DNA of 9,494 bases, taken from positions 1 to 9,494 of the forward strand of contig RFJF01000161.1 in the NCBI GenBank assembly GCA_003695455.1, given 5' to 3'. This document shows positions 6,906 through 9,494 of the stretch, piece after piece (position 1 is the stretch's first letter; every line of letters starts with the position of its first letter). The translations under genes were made by a program, and so were the position numbers. A model generated the notes under the pieces. That model worked only from the letters and a program-made list of their open reading frames with translations, had not been told where the DNA came from and searched no databases. The stretch is from Chloroflexota bacterium (lineage in GTDB: Bacteria; Chloroflexota; Anaerolineae; 4572-78; J111).

Positions 6906-9308
6906 ATGAAATCAACAAACCTGCCCGGCTCATCGTTTTTGGGTCGATTTCCCCTGCGTGTGGTGCTGACCATCCCGTTTCTGCTGCAAATTTTTGTTGT
7001 TGTGGGGGTTATTGGCTGGCTGTCGTTTAAAAGCGGACAGGATGCGGTGAATGATGTATCGAGCCAGCTCCGCAGCGAAATCACCGCCCGCATCGAAGAC
7101 CGGCTCAACGCCTACCTGGAAACCCCGCATCTGGTCAACCGCATCAACGCCGAAGCCATCCGCCAACAGTTGCTTGATTTGCAAAACATCCCGGCAGTGC
7201 AAAACTACCTGTTCAACCAGATTCAACAGTTTGATACCGTCAGCCTGATTGCGCTGGGCACAGAAAACGGCGATTATATTGAGGTGCAGCGCTACCAGAA
7301 CGGCGCACTCAACGTGGCTGTAGAAGATGCCTCCACCGGCGGTAATCTGGAAATCTGGGCCACCGACGCCGACGGCAACCGCACCGAACTGACCAACACC
7401 GTTGAAAATTACGATCCCCGCCAGCGCCCCTGGTATCAGGCCGCCGCCGGCACCGGCACCGCTGTGTGGACCGATATTTACCCCTACGCTTCAGACCAAA
7501 CGCTGGCAATTTCTGCCAACCAACCCTTTTACAGCGGCAACGGCGAACTGGCTGCCGTAGCCAGCACAGACCTGACGCTCTCGCAAATCAATGATTTTCT
7601 GCGCAGTTTGAAGGTGGGCAAAACCGGCCAAACGTTCATTATGGAGCGAGACGGTGCGCTGGTTGCCGCATCCACCGGAGAAAACCCCACCGGTGCAACC
7701 GGCGATGACACAAACCGGCTCAACGCCGCCAACAGCGCCAACCCGCTGATTCAACAAACCGCCAACCACCTGGTTGAACAGTTTGGCAATTTGCAGAATA
7801 TTTCCGGCAGCCGGCAGCTTGATTTTGAAATAGACGGCCAAACCGAGTTTGTGCAGGTGACGCCGTTTACCGATGAGCGGGGCATTGACTGGCTCATTGC
7901 CGTGGTGGTGCCGGAATCTGATTTTATGGGGCAAATCAACGCCAACGTGCGCAACACCGTTCTGCTCTCTCTGCTGGCGCTGATTGTGGCCGTGGGCGTG
8001 GGCATCCTCACCGCGCGCTGGGTGGTTCACCCCATTTTGAGCCTGAATGCCGCCGCCCAAAAAATGGCCGACGGCGAGTGGAACCAGCCGCTGCCGGTCA
8101 ACCGCGCCGATGAAGTGGGCGGGCTGGCTCAATCGTTCGACAGGATGGCGCACCAATTGCAGGCCACGTTTAATTCGGTGCAGGCCAGCGAAAAGAAGTA
8201 CCGCACCCTGTTTGAAGATTCGCACGATACCATCTTCATCAGTTCCCCCACCGGACAAATCATTGACATCAACCCCGCCGGCGAACAATTATTTGGCTAC
8301 AGTCGTGAAGAATTTTTACAAATGAACGCCCGCGACCTGTACGTGAACCCGGAAGACCGCACCCACTTTAGGCAGCAAATTGAAACCAAAGGCTCCGTCA
8401 CCGATTTTGCCACCATTTACCGCCGCAAAGATGGCACAACCATTGACGCGCTGATTACCGCCACCGTTCGCCGCGCCCCGGACGGGACCATTGAAAACTA
8501 CCAGGGTGTCATCCGCGACATCACTGCCCAGAAACGCGCCGAACAACAGCGCCTCCGGCTGGTTGCACTGGAGCAGGAACTGACGCTGGCCCGCGACATC
8601 CAGCGCAGCCTGCTGCCACCCAACGCACCGCAGTGGCCCGGCATTGACATTATTTGCTACACCCAGCCCGCCCGTGAAATGGGCGGCGATTTGTACGCCT
8701 ACTACCTGCTCCCGGAAAACCGGTTTGCCGTGACCGTGGGCGATGTTTCAGGCAAAGGGATGCCCGCCGCGCTGCTGATGTCCATCAGCCTGGCGTCTCT
8801 GCAAACCATTGTGCAGCAACGGCTGGACCCAGAGGCGCTGCTCCACCGGCTGAACGGCACGCTCTCAACCTACACCCGCGCCACCGGCCAAAATCTGGCG
8901 TTGGTGTACCTGGAATTTACACCGCCCAACAACGGGCAATCCGGTACGCTGTGGGCGGTAAATGCGGGCTGTATTTATCCGTTTGTGCGCCGTGCCAACG
9001 GTACGGTAGAAATGGTGGATGTTTTTGGCCTGCCGCTGGGCGTAGATACCGGCTCGGTGTTTGATTACCGCGCCGGGCTGGCCTCGCTGGACAGCGGCGA
9101 CCTGATTGTGCTGGTCAGCGATGGCGTGGTAGAGGCCGCCAATCACCAGCGCGAGTTGTTTGGCTTTGAACGCCTGCAACAGGCCATCGCCGGGGGGCCG
9201 GGCGTGAGCGCCAAAGATATGCTCACCCATCTGCAATTTCAGGTGAACGCCTTCACCTGGGGCAACGCTCCCCACGATGATATGACAATTGTGGTGGTAA
9301 AAGTTTGA
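6906..9308 (+). CDS. Membrane sensor phosphatase: dCache-HAMP-PAS-PP2C (SpoIIE/RsbU type)
   Basis: An 800-residue signalling protein counted from the ATG at 6906. In order: TM helix (about 19-41); an extracytoplasmic dCache-like sensor domain (about 45-345) with the motif YDPRQRPWY at 169-177; TM helix (about 352-374); HAMP (about 375-427, DEVGGLAQSFDRMA); PAS (about 428-548); a short coiled linker (LARDIQRSLLPP); and a PPM serine/threonine phosphatase domain of the SpoIIE/RsbU class to the end. Metal-binding aspartates are all present: Asp595 (GGDLY), Asp613 (GDVSGKG), Asp739 (SDGVVEA) and Asp791/792 (HDDMT), so it should be active. The usual NAGH motif reads NAGC (686-689). Family members dephosphorylate anti-sigma-factor antagonists in partner-switching pathways; no such partner is in the window. 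An ATG nine bases upstream (6897) is in frame but lies in the -10 box. It is divergent from gltB and overlaps the next ORF by four bases. Confidence 0.93.
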   Translation: MKSTNLPGSSFLGRFPLRVVLTIPFLLQIFVVVGVIGWLSFKSGQDAVNDVSSQLRSEITARIEDRLNAYLETPHLVNRINAEAIRQQLLDLQNIPAVQNYLFNQIQQFDTVSLIALGTENGDYIEVQRYQNGALNVAVEDASTGGNLEIWATDADGNRTELTNTVENYDPRQRPWYQAAAGTGTAVWTDIYPYASDQTLAISANQPFYSGNGELAAVASTDLTLSQINDFLRSLKVGKTGQTFIMERDGALVAASTGENPTGATGDDTNRLNAANSANPLIQQTANHLVEQFGNLQNISGSRQLDFEIDGQTEFVQVTPFTDERGIDWLIAVVVPESDFMGQINANVRNTVLLSLLALIVAVGVGILTARWVVHPILSLNAAAQKMADGEWNQPLPVNRADEVGGLAQSFDRMAHQLQATFNSVQASEKKYRTLFEDSHDTIFISSPTGQIIDINPAGEQLFGYSREEFLQMNARDLYVNPEDRTHFRQQIETKGSVTDFATIYRRKDGTTIDALITATVRRAPDGTIENYQGVIRDITAQKRAEQQRLRLVALEQELTLARDIQRSLLPPNAPQWPGIDIICYTQPAREMGGDLYAYYLLPENRFAVTVGDVSGKGMPAALLMSISLASLQTIVQQRLDPEALLHRLNGTLSTYTRATGQNLALVYLEFTPPNNGQSGTLWAVNAGCIYPFVRRANGTVEMVDVFGLPLGVDTGSVFDYRAGLASLDSGDLIVLVSDGVVEAANHQRELFGFERLQQAIAGGPGVSAKDMLTHLQFQVNAFTWGNAPHDDMTIVVVKV

Positions 9309-9494
9309 AACAGCTCGCCAGTGCCGGTTTGATTATTTTGCTCCCCGCGCTCCTTTTTGCCTGCCAAAACCGGCTAACAATTAGCAATGAACAATTAGCA
9401 ATTAGCAAAACGGCTACTTCGGCAATTAACAATGAACAATTAGCAATTACCAAAACACCCACTTCAGCAATTAACAATGAACAATTAGCAATTA
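9305..9494 (+). CDS. Partial lipoprotein with in-frame 15-residue repeats
   Basis: An open frame from TTG at 9305 to the window end (63 codons, no stop). The TTG overlaps the phosphatase stop as TTGA, a coupling arrangement, and GGTGGT (9293-9298) could serve as ribosome binding site; an in-frame TGA at 9278 leaves no other start nearby. The N-terminus has Lys2, a hydrophobic run (residues 4-19) and a lipobox-like LLFAC with Cys20, as in a lipoprotein exported by Sec and anchored at the membrane. From residue 26 it consists of 15-residue repeats of the form INNEQLAITKTPTSA. The other two forward frames are closed in the repeat (TAG at 9382 and 9396). The downstream domain is not visible; a solute-binding protein or a sensor partner of the phosphatase are both possible. 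A noncoding reading of this stretch cannot be excluded. Confidence 0.65.
   Translation, partial: MKQLASAGLIILLPALLFACQNRLTISNEQLAISKTATSAINNEQLAITKTPTSAINNEQLAI
9379..9494 (+). repeat. 45-base direct repeats built from AATTAGC-type heptamers
   Basis: Two full 45-base units (9379-9423 and 9424-9468, 39 of 45 identical) and 26 bases of a third (9469-9494). Each unit is four heptamers (AATTARC, AATGAAC, AATTAGC, AATTASC) plus a 17-base tail (AAAACACCCACTTCAGC in the second copy). The unit length is a multiple of three, so the frame of the overlapping lipoprotein ORF is kept. It is much richer in A and T than the flanking genes. The array continues beyond the window. Confidence 0.9.

Noticed and set aside
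6824..7108. 94-codon minus-strand frame crossing the divergent promoter region
   Set aside because: It overlaps the start of the phosphatase and both promoters; the peptide shows no domain.
7491..8288. 265-codon minus-strand frame opposite the sensor phosphatase
   Set aside because: It is antisense to the dCache, HAMP and PAS coding sequence, with no recognisable motif or ribosome binding site.
6906..9308. Sensor histidine kinase or methyl-accepting chemotaxis protein
   Set aside because: The N-terminal architecture is similar, but the C-terminus has PP2C aspartate motifs, with no H-box, N/G boxes or MCP signalling hairpin.
9253..9477. Minus-strand frame through the heptamer array
   Set aside because: Its repeats of the LLIANCS type are the reverse reading of the array, and it overlaps the conserved end of the phosphatase. 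The plus frame has a lipobox and a coupled start, so it explains the region better.

Overview
The window reads as a chromosomal stretch from a moderately GC-rich, free-living bacterium. A Chloroflexota (Anaerolineae/Ardenticatenia-like) source is my best guess. It rests on the style of the genes (bacterial GltB/GltD, a large dCache-HAMP-PAS-PP2C phosphatase, AT-rich heptamer repeats, an apparently leaderless promoter) and not on a marker gene, so it is weak. I see no rRNA, tRNA, CRISPR, transposase or phage gene.

Layout. Positions 1-6840 carry a glutamate synthase (GOGAT) locus on the minus strand, read right to left: gltB (large subunit, 6663-1951), a 92-base gap filled by a heptamer-built inverted repeat, gltD (small subunit, 1858-377), and the first 80 codons of a second GltB-like gene that leaves the window at position 1. 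That second gene aligns without gaps to the N-terminal glutaminase domain of gltB, but Gly replaces the catalytic Cys and Leu replaces the Arg of the HRG motif. It therefore looks like a GltB relative that cannot hydrolyse glutamine at this site.

Regulation is the most striking part. The gltB promoter and the promoter of the second GltB-like gene share one design: an 18-base inverted repeat (ACTACCCRTTTGGGTGAT as read on the plus strand) centred near -42.5, a -35 box GTKACR, a 17-base spacer and an identical -10 box TAAAAT. Each promoter is followed, before the ribosome binding site, by a hairpin with a U tract in terminator orientation. This suggests one class II activator controlling both genes, with possible attenuation in each leader.

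Positions 6870-9494 carry a divergent plus-strand unit. It begins with a sigma70-type promoter whose start site falls at the ATG (leaderless), then an 800-residue membrane-anchored sensor phosphatase (TM, dCache-like periplasmic/extracellular domain, TM, HAMP, PAS, SpoIIE/RsbU-type PP2C). An ORF starting with TTG overlaps its stop codon by four bases and encodes the N-terminus of a lipoprotein (Cys20 lipobox). The region after its lipobox is made of in-frame 45-base repeats, themselves built from AATTAGC-type heptamers; it runs off the right edge.

Together: gltB and gltD make the NADPH-dependent enzyme converting 2-oxoglutarate and glutamine to two glutamates. The second GltB-like protein may be an ammonia-dependent or accessory form under the same regulator. 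The phosphatase probably reads an extracytoplasmic signal and acts on an anti-sigma-antagonist-type partner not present here. A functional link between the two divergent units is only a possibility raised by their shared 242-base intergenic region.
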